This document shows, piece by piece, positions 1-12,006 of a DNA stretch of 64,000 nt. The stretch spans positions 8,388,537 through 8,452,536 of the forward strand of contig LR746274.1 of assembly GCA_902729315.2 (NCBI GenBank), given 5' to 3'. Made by a program: the position numbers and the translations under genes. Below the pieces are notes generated by a model. The model saw only the letters and a program-made list of their open reading frames with translations. It was not told where the DNA came from and made no database searches. Source of the DNA: Spirodela intermedia. Its lineage: Eukaryota; Streptophyta; Magnoliopsida; Alismatales; Araceae. Position 1 is the first letter of the stretch; each line of letters begins with the position of its first letter.

Positions 1-165
1 GACAAGATAATCCACACAGACGCAAGCTTTTTCTTTCTATATCCGGCCAAATGATTACAGGATCAGTGGACCATCACAATATACTAATTACAAGAGCCGT
101 AGGCGATGGGGGAAAAAGAGGAGAAATTCAGTTCTACGGAGAAACGACTTCCCTTGCGGCCCGGA
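1..165. other. Window edge, downstream flank of first gene
   Basis: No gene is recognised here. The stretch lies 3' of the minus-strand gene that stops at 166-168, so part of it is probably that gene's 3'UTR. The small plus-strand reading frame starting near 106 is only the antisense shadow of that gene. Confidence 0.4.
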
Positions 166-588
166 TCAGTGGACGAGCAGCAAATCTGGATTGAAGGCAC
201 CGAGAGACGGAAAATCAGCTGCGTCCTGCCCCGCAGGACTGACGGGAACCAGGATCATGGCCTTGGCGGCGAGAAGCTTCTTCCTCTGGGGGAAAATCGG
301 ACCGCTAACTCCAGTCAAGAAGCACGGGAGGCCGTCAGCGGCGGGGATCGGGGGAGAGGTGACGGTGGCTTCCGCATCGACGGCAGATGAGGAGGGAAGC
401 GGGGAAAGGCTATCCTGATGGCGGCCGTGGTCGCCATGGAGGAAGATCCCACCCCTTTGCCCCATGAGGGAGCTTCTCCGGGAGTCCCGGAAGCGCGCGA
501 GGGCCCCCGGTCGGAGGAACCTGTGGATCCTCTCCTCGATCTTGGACGCGGAGACGGATCTTCCAGTGCTTCTCGTCTTCTCCTTCAT
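166..588 (-). CDS. Small plant protein of unknown function (140 aa)
   Basis: A single-exon reading frame of 141 codons runs from an ATG at 588 to TGA at 166-168. The N-terminus is basic and is followed by a KIEERIHRFLRPGALARFRD segment (about residues 16-35). I associate this motif with short, uncharacterised plant proteins, but I cannot assign a function. The rest is low in hydrophobic stretches and rich in Ser, Pro and Ala, with no obvious signal peptide or membrane span. I chose this ATG because the frame upstream of it is only (CT)n-encoded Ser-Leu repeat. A TATA-like box on the same strand lies at about 730-737, giving a CT-rich 5'UTR of roughly 120 bases. The gene is divergent from the NDUFAF2-like gene at 1293. 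Antisense frames over the same bases are judged to be shadows. Confidence 0.6.
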   Translation of the reverse strand: MKEKTRSTGRSVSASKIEERIHRFLRPGALARFRDSRRSSLMGQRGGIFLHGDHGRHQDSLSPLPSSSAVDAEATVTSPPIPAADGLPCFLTGVSGPIFPQRKKLLAAKAMILVPVSPAGQDAADFPSLGAFNPDLLLVH

Positions 589-595
589 GGCGACG

Positions 596-599
<4 letters not shown>

Positions 600-640
<41 letters not shown>
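600..640. repeat. (GA)n microsatellite in the 5'UTR of the first gene
   Basis: About 20 uninterrupted GA repeats lie just upstream of the ATG at 588. Read on the minus strand this is a CT-rich leader, a common plant 5'UTR feature. A second, shorter impure GA tract lies at about 738-764. Confidence 0.9.
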
Positions 641-643
<3 letters not shown>

Positions 644-729
644 GAGCGGGAAAACAGGTAGGAGGAAGAAGAGGAATCCGTTTGAGAACCGCCTTGAGAT
701 CGAAAGAGGGAGAGAGAACATGGGCTGAA

Positions 730-1292
730 TATATATAGAGAGAGAGAGGGAGAGGGAGAGAGAAAGGGATAGGCGGGAAAGGCCAGTTTAAAATGGGGAA
801 GGTTCCAGCGTCTTGGAAATATCCCCCTATAATAAATAAATAGTTTACATATACTCTCCACGGAGCAATGTAGGGACATAACTGTAACATTGAGGTTTGT
901 TATACAAAAACATCCCAATGAGGATGTTTTAGAATAATACATATTTATGTGGTAGGATAAGTATAAAACTACCCACACTTATATGATACAGTCGATCTCA
1001 CCTTGACGCCTATCTCAGTGGGGCGATCACAGCTGCGTCGAGGGGAGATTGCTCCGGAGGAAGAGAGGCGAAGGCGGGGAAGGGGAAGGGGGAAGGGAAG
1101 CGGAAGGGTTGAGTTGAAGAAGATGGTCGTATTCTGAAATCGACTGTGTTCGGAGGGGGGAATCTCCTGATTTCGGCAGACGGGTCTTCTCGAGGGATTT
1201 CTCTACATCTGAACCTTGTACTTGTTGATGTGGTAAGGGGGAAATGGTACTAAGTTGAAGACAAGGTGCGAGGAGAAGCCGGGGAGGAGACG
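730..1292. promoter_or_regulatory. Divergent promoter between the first gene and the NDUFAF2-like gene
   Basis: The two start codons (588 on -, 1293 on +) face away from each other across about 700 bp. A TATATATA box at about 730-737 is suitably placed for the minus-strand gene. No clear TATA box is seen for the plus-strand gene. Its leader is G/A-rich at 1030-1110. Shared regulation is inferred from layout only. Confidence 0.4.
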
Positions 1293-4200
1293 ATGTCGAA
1301 GCTTTTCTCGAAGGTTGCAAACTTCTTCAGCTCCCGGTCGCTGGTGGGAGTGGACAAGGTCGGCAACCGCTACTTTGTGAGGAAGGAGGAGGTCGACGGT
1401 GCCTGTGAGTCGCCATCCTAATCGTGATTATCTCTCCCTCATGTCTCTGTCCTTCTGTACCTTTTTTGATCGGGGAATCTTCGCCTTTTGCTCTTAGGAA
1501 TTTTCACTGCCTGAAATTTTTAGGCTTTATTTTTTTCTGTCGTCCGTTGTCCTGACCTCTCTTTCTGTTTATAACTATCTTGGTTTATCTAGCACAAAAA
1601 TTTTAGGCTTTTTTCTTGAAAACTTCTGCGAACAGATGGTGGCCATTATATTTGATTCCTGACTATGCGATCTGATGACGATGATGTTGACATTGTCAAG
1701 GGCGTAAAGTGATTCAGTTTGTGTTGTGTGAATAATCCGGGCCATTCTTGTGAGTGGACATATAGACGAGTGAGGGCTTATTTTTGAACTCTTTATTGCG
1801 GCAAATGGACTTCCAGCCTTCATTTGAGAAAGGTTTCTCCATTACATTCTCAAGATACGTGTTCTTATTGATGATGACGGTAATGATGACATTGTAAGTA
1901 GAAGTAAGCTGATTCTGATTCTATTGTATGATCTAAGATTTTTCTTTCATGGAAGAAAGTAGAAATGCACGAGTATTTATTAGGATAGTTTTCACCTGAC
2001 TCTTTTACCTCTAAGCTGTTAGCCATCTGAGAAACGTTTCTGCGAATTGTTGATGTTGATGATGATGACACAATAATGATAGCTTTGTAAAGGGGCGCAA
2101 GGCAACTTGTTTGTGATGTACGCAATATCTCACCTGCTTGGAACCTCAAACTGAATAGCATTTATTGAGCCCACTAGTTGATAGGTCATAAAAACCATAA
2201 GTGTGCAATGCTGAGCCTAGATCACACACAAGAGCTGACTATCAATTAAATTTTACGGTTCATAAAGATCACAACTAGTTTTAGTCCTTTCCTGTTAAAC
2301 AATTATTTACAATGCATCCTTGCATCCGCCTAATTCCTAGGAGTAATGTTACTTGTTGGACTGCTCAATGATTGTATTTATGAGATGTTGATTCACAATA
2401 GTGGAATAGGGCAGTATTGAAAAGTGTCTGGGAAGTAACCTCCTCAATTTTTTCCAGTCATGGGTCATAATTGGAATACTTTTTTACTAGGCTTAATAGA
2501 AATCAATACTCTCTCAAGTTTTAACTTCATGACATTCAAAACATTTCGACTTATAAGTTCTGCATTTTACCTGGCTATTGAGAGAATTTTTTGGTGTAAA
2601 ATGTAGCTTAGATTGTTATTTTCTTCCATGGCGTTCTGTGGGATGTGCAGACATTTCTCTTGCAGCAGCATCAAGTATTTAACATATACATTGCTTAAAA
2701 GCGGATATTGTCGATTTATTTCTCTAGTTCTGTCTGAGGATCTTGTTTTCTGATCTTAACTATGTATGGCAGTGAAGGAGAAGCGCTGGGTAATATTCAA
2801 AGGAGAGGATGATCCCACTTCGATTCCTGGTTAGTAGTATGCAAACTATAGTTCATTTATTGCTAGCTTCTCTTGTCAACTCTGGTTTGCTCTGATTTTT
2901 TTCTGAAGCTGAAGAACTTTCTTCATGATCACATCAGTTGATTTCATTAATGACAGACCTCCAATTGAAAAGTAACCATTCAAATTAGATAATGGATTCT
3001 TAACGCATGGAATGTTTTGTTTATTTGCTTTGCTTATTTTGTTTGTCGACATCATTTGCATATGGTTTTTGTTTGTCTGAACAGTTGATTGAGCCAAAGT
3101 AAATATAATGTTCTAGCCAAGTGATTTTTCTGCCTTTCAAACTCTTCTGGCCTTATTAGTTGTGGATATATGTGATTGTAGTTGAGTGGATATGCTGGCT
3201 GAATGGACAACGGAAGAAAGCTCCTTCTCCTGAGGCAAGGATAGTGATTATCATCTTCCGTTTTAACTGAACTCTATGAAAGATTTTTGCATTTCCCCAA
3301 CTAATTCATCCGCATAATCCTCATTTTTCATTATTATTGAATGAAAATCACAAAACTCAGGGGGTCTTTGTGACAATGTTAGTGATCACTGAATGTGCTG
3401 TAACTTAACATCTTGCATTGTTCCATATGTTTTCAACATAATTGCCAAAAAACTATATTAGATAGGTTGGTACACTATCACATGGTCACTTCACATATTT
3501 AGCAATGCCTTTTGGATCAACTCTAACTTGCTCCCTGAAATTCAATTGTCATAAGACTATTAGTCAAAAGTTTTTATTAGCATACAAACTTTTCTATACC
3601 TTAATTTTAGGGTTCTGCCAAACTAATTCATTGTAACATATTAGAAGGAACTTATTGCAAATATTTTGTATTATTGTGAAATTTATAAAAAAAGTATGTT
3701 GGAGGGTCTATTATGGGATGGGCATCTTTAACTTCGGGAAGACAGTACCTTAATTGCTGCTCTCTTGATGGAGTGAATCTTTTGCTCTCATGTCCAAACG
3801 CTGGAAAATCTCTATTACTCTCTTTATTTAGGAAACCATGTTTCAGATGGATCTGCTTTAGATGAGACAAAAGAATGATCACAGCTTCAGACATAATCGT
3901 CTTCCAAAGAGCTGAAGAGGCTATTTAATATAAGTAAACTCAGTTGTGTTCATCCTTTTGTTTAAGTCAAATCCCATCACCACAATCTATCATATTTTTT
4001 GTTTTTTTCTCTTCTCACGTATGGTCTTTAAGCAACGTAATATGCTGGTTTTCTTCTTGTAACTTCCAAAAATTTATCTTTTACAATCACTTTGTTAGTT
4101 CATGTTTGATCGCAGTTTTTTTTGTCAAAATGAAATATAGTTCAATGGTAGCCACTGCAATTGTTTTTGTGGTGCTTATCTTCAGGAAATGCTTGAGCTG

Positions 4201-7200
4201 GAGGCAAGACGTGAACGTCTCAGAATAAATATTGAATGTAAGCATCTCTCAATTCGCCATTATGATTGAGTGCTTTTTCTTTTGCAGTTGGGTACCTTTT
4301 TCTATCTCCCTACTTCATTGTGTAATTGAATTGTATGATCTTGGACACCATGCTTGCTGAGATTATTTGCTATGATTTTTTAGTGAAATGATTATTATCA
4401 TTTAAAATGCAAAAACATGAAGATCCCGAGTAAAGAAAAGAGCTCACCCTAAAGATAACGATTTTGCAGTAAAGAAGGAAAATTGCATTCCATATCAAGA
4501 AGCATTACCATTGAACCGAAATTAGTTTGACCTATGTGAATATTGCAAATCTGATGACAACAGCCTGAGCTGACTTAAGTTTTGGGGTTTCTTGGTTGGC
4601 TCTCATGATTGAGTCACCTGATATAATTTCAGAGTTCTTGGTATATGAAATTTCTGTTTTTAAGAAGGTCATTTTTTTCAGCTGCAATATACCTGTTTTC
4701 TAAGTGTTCTGATGTATTAATGGATTTGTTAGTAGCACGTAAAATTGACTAATGCACCATTCTTTTCCTTCCTTCCATCCACTCTCTATCTGATGTTTTT
4801 TAACGCTTCAATCTAATTCTTACACACCTGATGCCAGAAACTGGGTCATGGTTAGTACTTTTTATCTCTTTTCTATTCTCAAACTTGAAAGTCGAGCACA
4901 ATTCCTTTGTTCTTACTGTATCTGTTTCCATTACATTATTTCATGTGTCAGATATTTACAGTTTCATTTTTATGTGTAAAATATAAAACCAGCCATTATT
5001 GTCATAGAAGAATGATGAGACATAATGTCTGTCGATTCCACTTCAGACAGAATTTATCCGTTTATTTATTTATTTTATTGTCCATGAACCTTGAATATTT
5101 TCATGCAGTGAGAAAGAAAGAAGAAGAGGAAGAAAGGAAGTCCAAGGGTGGCATTGTTCAACATAGCAGAAGCACTGGTAAGAAATAAGACAATCGTCTA
5201 TGTAACCTTATCCAGTCCACTTTTAATTTTCAGTGTTAGGATAGTTAGAGAGAATCTGATTTCTTTCTATAGTCTGATGGTTATCTTTCACTTGAACCTT
5301 TTTAAAATAAAGACCAGAAGGGGTTCATGAGTTATTTATAGACTTCCTTGGAAACTTGAGTTCAGCAAATGATAAATTTTATTTTTCTTCTAAATAGTAT
5401 AGCTTTTGTTTCTATATTCGGTTTTGGAATCAGGGGGGCGACTTAATTTCAACACAGAGTTGCCCTCTTCCCCCTTAAAAGGTGTGCTTTCTGCCTAAGG
5501 TTCCTTTGTACATCTGCTAGTGGGCTAGCGATTACAACCTACTTGGGTAACCCTGCTGGTTTCCTGATCAGTTTTTAATTTATACTAGGGTAAAAGGGTC
5601 TCCTTTACTCCTGTCGGCACCTTTTTAAGGATTTGGGATGAAGAAGAAAATGGATAGTCAGTTTTACTTTGCTTAATGGATGGACTACAATAGCGAGAAT
5701 TGATGACTAAGGAGGCTCTTGTGAAACTTTTATCCTCTAAACATCATTGAATAATATTTTCCATATGAAAACCCTGCTTCATAGGAGGTGTTTTTGTCTG
5801 CTTCATAGTCTGTTTCATACCAAATGGTCATTTGGCTTGAACCCCCCATGAGTCACAATAGAGTGTTGACCATGAGACTGCCCCAATCTAGACTAATCCA
5901 AAGGGGATGCACTACATATATTTCGTTAAATTATGATCCATACATTACATCATTATCTAAATTTTCCTTAATTCAGCGTAGTAATATTCCAAGGATCCAC
6001 ACTCTCTAGTCAATATTTATGTATGGGTATTTGACCAGTTCACCGATGGACTAAAACCAATTCTTCTTAGAAAAGGTTATGTCCAAATTCCACGGGGAGA
6101 TCTTATGAGATTAATGCTTGTATTTATTTATGTAACTGGATTAATGCATTTTATGTTCATCATCTTTTAAGTTTCTAGTCAATTGATATGGTATCTATTC
6201 TGCGTCAGTTGGCTAAATCTAGAAACATCATGATCCTGAACATTTAATGTTGTTAAGTGATTATTCTCTCTTCCAGGTAAAATTCAGTCCCCCGACCTTA
6301 AAAGCTTTGTTCAGCAGTTTCCTGGCGCTTCCTTTGATGAAAACAGAGGTATATACCGTAAGTTCCCCTTCTACATATGAGGATGATGATCATCATGATA
6401 TATAAATATATAACATATCGTCTTCTTTATTTTTTATATAAAGCTTGATCATGGATTACTTTAGCAAACATCTGTGAGTGATGTAAAAATGATTCTAGTT
6501 GAATTATACCAGTTATCTCCGTTATTTCTTGAACATTTTTTTCAAAAACTAAACATAAGCACTGATAGGCATATATATATTCTAGATTAATCATGGGCTA
6601 TTCTACCAAAGTCGCTGATTATGATATTAAGATAACTCTACTTGAATTAATTTATTTTTATTGCATCTTGAACATTGCTTTCAAATGGTTAATATTAGAA
6701 TCTTATTTTTTCCTTTTCCAGAAATCAAGCTGTTTTATCTTATTAGGCTCGATAATGCACCGTAAATATAAATGTGAAAAAATGAAAAAAGGGTGTCTAT
6801 TAGTTTTAGCCAGAATAAAGCGAGTTCCTTTTTCTATTATTGAGAGTGGTGGAAACCCACCCACCCACCATGTCTTGAAGATAATCTGTTGTAGAATGTG
6901 GGCTTAATACAAAAAATGTTTCTCTGAAATAATGTGCTGACTGTTATTTTTCCTAAATTTTTTTCATTATAATTCGAAACTCAGGCAATGACTCCGAGGA
7001 TGTATCAGCTGCAACGGGAGACGAAGCAAGGTAAACTTCCACCTGCTTGCCGAGTTTCCTTTTGTGGGTATGCTTTCCTTATTTTTGGATGCAGTTGAAC
7101 TGGTGGAATTGGGCGGGTTGATTCAGAAAAAAGTCTTAATGCACCTTAAGTTATTGATTTTGTGGGAGATTTCGCCACCCCAATTGCACTAATTCTCCAT

Positions 7201-8486
7201 CTTTGTGACGCCCTCAACACTAAGGAGCCTCATAAGATTAGTGGGTAGCCCATTATTCTAAACCCTAAACCTTGGGTCAAATCAAAATCTGAACTTTGTG
7301 AACGGAGAAGTACAAGCAGCATTCGTGAAGGACATCCATTATTTCTGAAATCAAGTGACATTGAAAGGGAACCTGTTGATAATCTTACCTGATTAATTGT
7401 TTCCCACTTAATTTCTCTAAAGTTGTCTGATCCTTGTTTGGGATGATGCCCTAAACCTCAGAAAGCCTCATAACACTAGTGTCGGCCCATTGATTAAGGT
7501 CCTAAACCCTACACCCATCAAGCCCCCAAATCTAGGGTTCATGAGCAGATAAATCCAAGCATCATTGATGAATTGGGCCAGAAAACATTTCGCAAGAAAA
7601 TTTGTAGAGAACCTTGGCTGATGCTTGCTTCTAAGTTAATTCCCCTGAATTGGACCTGACCCTTGTGTCAGGTCGATGGACCCTTTTTTCCTTCACCGTG
7701 TTACCCTAAGCCCTTGAGATCCCCATAATATTGGGGGTTCTCTCCCATCAATATAAACCCTAAAATCTTAAACCTATAAAAGACCCAAATCTAGAATCCA
7801 TGACCAGAAAACTTCAAGTAACATTCCCAAACTATTTCCAATTAAAGTGAATTCGAAAGAAAATTTCTCAATAATCTTGGCTGATGCTTGCTTCTAAGTT
7901 AATCCCTTAAATTGGATCCAACCCTGGTTTCAGGTCGATGGACCCAAGGAGAGAGGACTTATTTTTTCTTCGCCTGGTTACCCCAGTTCCTTGAGATGCC
8001 CAATAATATTAGGGTTGCTCCCATCAAGATAAACCATTAGTCCTGAATCCTAAACCCTATCGAAGCCCTAAAATCTAGAGTCCATAATCAGAAGAATTCA
8101 ATCAGCGTTTAAAAATATTTCTAATTCAGGTCATTTGGAAAGAAAATTTGCTGATAATCTTGGCTGATACTTGTTTCTATGTTAATTCCCCTAAATTGGA
8201 TCCGACCCTTTCTTCAGGCTGATGGACCCAAGGAGAGAGAACCCATTAATATAAACTCTAAGTCCTGAATCCTAAACCCTATTAAAACCCTAACTATAGA
8301 ATCCATGACTAGAAAACTGCAAGCAGCATTCACAAACTATTTCTAATTCAAGTGATTTGTTAATAAACCTGTCAATAATCTCACTTTTTTTTCCCTTGAA
8401 TTGCATCCAACCCTTGTTTCAGGTCGACGGAGCCAACAGGATCGGGCAAGTCTTTCAAGCCTGGGACATGGCAGCCCCCAACCTGA
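1293..8486 (+). CDS. NDUFAF2/B17.2-like complex I assembly factor, mitochondrial
   Basis: Eight exons join in frame to 174 aa: 1293-1404, 2773-2829, 3182-3234, 4186-4237, 5109-5177, 6277-6348, 6985-7030 and 8423-8486 (stop TGA). The N-terminus MSKLFSKVANFF leads into a VGVDKVGNRYFVRKEEVDG segment, then KEKRWVIFKGEDDPTSIPVEW and a WLNGQRKKAP motif. This is the conserved core of the NDUFA12-like assembly factor family (human NDUFAF2/mimitin). A charged KEEEEERKSKG linker follows, and the protein ends KPGTWQPPT. Family members act in the mitochondrial matrix as chaperones in late assembly of respiratory complex I. All junctions keep frame. Seven introns are GT-AG, except intron 3, which has a GC donor at 3235 in a strong GCAAGG context. 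Intron 7 (7031-8422) holds tandem repeats carrying look-alike acceptor sites. The family call is by remembered similarity to the plant homologue. Confidence 0.88.
7190..8422 (+). repeat. Intronic tandem repeat with repeated 3' splice-site look-alikes
   Basis: About five degenerate units of roughly 200-285 bp lie in intron 7 of the NDUFAF2-like gene. Each carries CTAAACCCTA-like stretches, a TGATGCTTGCTTCTAAGTTAA-like block and a CTTGTTTCAGGTCGA-like end. The CAG positions of the four clearest ends are 7669-7671, 7931-7933, 8215-8217 and 8420-8422. The last is the acceptor of the terminal exon. Confidence 0.75.
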
Positions 8487-8889
8487 CACCTGTAACCCCA
8501 GTTCAGCTTCTCCTTCGTCTTCAACATGGTTGGCTCCTCAAGAACACATCACAAACCAGGTCCATTCTGGGTTCCCAAAAGAAGCAGCTCCCTGTTGCAA
8601 ATCTCCAAACATGGTGAGTGCCCTCATTTTGCCACGTTCTCGCTGTTCCTCTCCTTTGCCTGCAACGTCCATGAATCATACTTTCATGAATATGCTGAGT
8701 CAATTATTTAATTTAAATGTATCGCATTTCAATCAATCTTAGAAAATAATATCCAACTATGAACACATTCCCATTCGAAAAATGTAGATGCATGAGGCGG
8801 GGGTCCTGCCTGCTGGCGATTTTCAGTGGACTTTAGTGCAATAAATGTATTTTTGAGGGGGTGAATATGTCAATGTATCTTGGGTTCCA
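8487..8889 (+). other. 3' flank/UTR of the NDUFAF2-like gene
   Basis: This stretch is moderately AT-rich with no supported coding frame. The small frames at 8357-8742 overlap the last exon in other frames and are treated as shadows. An ATAAATG at about 8841 could serve as a weak poly(A) signal, but no 3' end can be fixed. Confidence 0.4.
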
Positions 8890-9390
8890 ACTCAGCTTCA
8901 ATCTGGTTGTGGATGAGGATGGTGGTAGCTGAAATCTAGTTGGGTCGACTTTTTTCTTGTGGATCGGGCCCACTTAACATACTCTGTGGGGCCCACGTTT
9001 ATTGGGCCCATATTTATTATATGTAGCTCCTTTGTTAGATTCAGCTTTGGGCCCGGCCTGGTTTTATAGGGTCCGGCCTGAGGTCGGGCCGAGCTGAGTT
9101 GGCCTCTGGCCATTCTGGTGGGGCCTGATCTTCATAAGGTACGTCCTCGATCTTCTTTAAATTCCTTCTTGGTCTTTATTGACGCCAATAATTAAAATCG
9201 CAACGGGCCAAGCCCGGTTTTCATTGGGCCCGGCCCGTTGTCACCCATAAATTGATGATCGGGCTTGACTTTGTAGCGCGAAACTAATAATCTTGGGCCA
9301 TGCTTCGGGCTCATGTGGCCCAAAACGGCAATAATAAGTGAGACTCCAGTGGTTGCTGTGCTTAGTGGGGCCCCTTCACCCCCCATATTT
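8890..9390. repeat. GC-rich dispersed element with GGGCC/GGCCC motifs
   Basis: A locally GC-rich island in AT-rich spacer with repeated GGGCCCA, GGGCCCGGCC and CGGGCC motifs in both orientations (for example about 8967, 9006, 9051 and 9230). Similar short islands occur at 33695-33860, 45405-45440 and 52120-52290. It may be a small non-autonomous element. No target-site duplication was established. Confidence 0.4.
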
Positions 9391-9530
9391 TTGAGAATAT
9401 TTTTACATTTTTAACCTTATATTTTCGAAGATAACACTAGCTATCGTGATATTTTAAAAATTTTAGTTATTTTTTAATTTTATTTTTTATGTCTTAAAAT
9501 GAGCTATTTTCTCTCACTTGCAGAATATTT

Positions 9531-9533
<3 letters not shown>

Positions 9534-9585
<52 letters not shown>
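9534..9585. repeat. (GA)n microsatellite
   Basis: About 26 perfect GA repeats in non-coding spacer. Confidence 0.95.
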
Positions 9586-9589
<4 letters not shown>

Positions 9590-10039
9590 ATGTTCGGGCA
9601 TGGGGTTTTATATAATACAATATATTTATGCGAGAAAATTGAAATTTAGCGAGTCTTCTTGGTGTATACGCAAAAGAGGTCGGATGACGTGTTGATATCA
9701 TCTAGGGGCGTGCACCTTCCCATGCGGTGACCGTTGTCCGTACCTCTTTTTTTTCTCAATAATACCCTCCCAAAAATAAGCACAAGACTTATTTAAAATC
9801 TGTCCCAAATAGTTTTAAAATGCTTTTTGGCCCCTAGTTGGCCTGAAACATAATTATTTTATATTTTGGATTGAAAAACGTAACCCTCCTCCCAACCACT
9901 ACTACCACCACCACCAACTTACTACTATTAGTTGTAGTATAACCATTGATGTAGTTTATCTAGCAATATTCAGTGGCAGCTGCTCTGAAATGCCCCTCAA
10001 GCCTGTCTTTTATATTCAACCAACTAAATCCACCCCCCT

Positions 10040-11420
10040 CCCTCTCCATTGAGGGAATGTTTATGGTCAACTACTTCAGACATTCATAGGATTTTCGACA
10101 TAGGTTTCTTTTTTCAAAGCCATATTCCAAGGTCAACTGTTATATGCTCTATGTAATTGCTAAGTAGGTTGGGGCATTTCTCACAAAGATGATTCCTTTA
10201 ATAGCCTCTTCATGGTAACATTCACAAGATTTTGTTATACCAATACATCAATCTATACTTCCTCTCCCCCTTTGACTCAAACATGGGTTTCTTTTTTCAT
10301 ACCTGTGTTCTATGTTCGGTGGTCAACTTCTATATGCTCTATATGTTCTTAAGTAGGTTGTGGTAACCCTCAATAGGTTTCCTTTCATGGTAATATTCAT
10401 AAGATGTTGGTCAACAATACCTCCAAAGTTTCACATTGATGTCAATTGACAAAATATATCCCTCCCTTTGACTCTAACATAAGTTTTATTTTTCATAGCT
10501 GTGTTTGGATTGCTAAGTAGGTTGGGGTATCCCTCAATAGGATTTCTTTAATAGCCTCTCAATGATGATGTTAATAAGATTTTGCTCAGTAATTTCCCCA
10601 AAGTTCCACTTTGATGTCAATTGACAAAATATATTATTCCACCCTTTGACTCTAACATAACTTTTCTTTTTCATAGCTGCATTTGGTGGTCAACTACTAC
10701 ATACATTCACAAGATTTCCTTACATTATTCAATCACAATTGCTCTATAATACCTCCAAAGTCTCACTTTTGACTCAAACATGGGTTTCCTTTTTCAGAAC
10801 TATGATTCATGGTCAACTATTATATGCTCTTTGTGTTGATAAGTAGGTTGGGGTATCCCTCAATAGGATTAATGGTGACCACTATAGGCGTTCTTAGGGT
10901 TTCCTTATAGTCTCACTTTGATGTAAATTAAAGATATCTATCCCCCACTTTGCTCTATAGCTTCTTCTTTTTCATAACCACTTTTCATGGTCAACTGCTA
11001 TAAGCACTATGTATAGCTAGGTAGATTAGGGTATCCTCCTCAATAAGATTCCTTTAATAGCTTCTTCATGGTAACTACTAGGATTTCCTTATGGCAGTCT
11101 TCAATCATAGTTGCTTCACATCCTCTTTTGACTCAAGCATGAGTTTCCTTTTTCATAGCCATGTTTCTTGGTCAACTGCTATATACTCTTTGTGTTGCTA
11201 AGTAGGTTGGGGTTATCCCTTAATAGGGATTCCTTTAATAGCTTGTTGATGGTAAATGCTCTATGATACCCTAAGAATCCATCTTTTGACTGTTCCTCCC
11301 AATCTATACTACCTTTTTATAATAATCTAACATAGTCAACTGTTAGTTACTGGGTTATCTCTCACGAGACTCCTTTGTTCTCTTAAGACATTCAATCCCT
11401 CCTCAAGATCATATACCAAC
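10040..11420 (+). repeat. Degenerate 160-190 bp tandem repeat array
   Basis: A block built from a CTTTGACTCAAACATGGGTT-like segment, a GGTCAACTGCTATATGCTCT-like segment, a TAAGTAGGTTGGGGTATCC-like segment and AATAGCCTCTTCATGG recurs down the region. The TAAGTAGGTTG segment is seen near 10162, 10352, 10510, 10840, 11019 (as GGTAGATTAGGG) and 11200. This gives a unit of about 160-190 bp with one unit missing the marker. No coding frame spans it. The bases from 9400 to 10040 and from 11420 to 11650 hold nothing else I can name. Confidence 0.75.
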
Positions 11421-11707
11421 ATTCCAGCAAAGTCAACCCTACTATAAGTTGTAAAATGCTACTATTGGGATGAATAGTGATTCTAGAGAGAGGTGGGTTG
11501 AGCCCACACTTTACGAGTGCCAAGGCTCAATCTTTACCGGTGGAATCAAACATGGGTTCCGTCAAAGTCAACGGGGGGGGTGGGTGGGTTTGTGATATGT
11601 TCAGGATTTTTATGAAAAAAATTTAAATCATGCCCTTAAAGGGCATAATGCGATATATACATCATTCAGTGTTACATTCAAAATTTACTGTTTTGAAGAG
11701 GTATAAG

Positions 11708-11715
11708 TATAAAAA
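11708..11715 (+). promoter_or_regulatory. Possible TATA box of the aconitase gene
   Basis: TATAAAAA in a GTATAAGTATAAAAAA context, about 300 bp upstream of the aconitase ATG at 12007. It is followed by GC- and CT-rich leader-like sequence. Position and composition fit a promoter, but no transcript start can be seen. Confidence 0.35.
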
Positions 11716-12006
11716 ACTAGCCTTCTTTTTCCCGTGGTACTCCCCATGCTTCTCGGCGTTCTCTGAACGCGGTGGCGTCGGTAGCAGCGGCCAGCGGGAG
11801 GGACAGCCGTCGCCATCCCGCCTTCCCACATACGAGAACCAGAGCTAGGGTTTGCGTGACCGACTCTATTCTCCTCCATACCTCATCTCCTTCTCCATCT
11901 CTCATCTGTCTGGCGTCATCAGCTGGTGATCACCATCCTCATCCTCGTCGTTATCTGCCATCATCTCATCGCACCGGCGTCATTTGATGCGAGGCGCCCT
12001 GCGGCG

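Noticed and set aside
4847-4859. Possible micro-exon between an AG and GTTAGT in intron 4 of the NDUFAF2-like gene
   Set aside because: Including it after exon 4 gives an immediate TAA. Direct joining to the exon at 5109 restores the family sequence.
11926-12006. Upstream extension of the aconitase frame
   Set aside because: It would start at GTG, not ATG. The ATG at 12007 suits the transit peptide.
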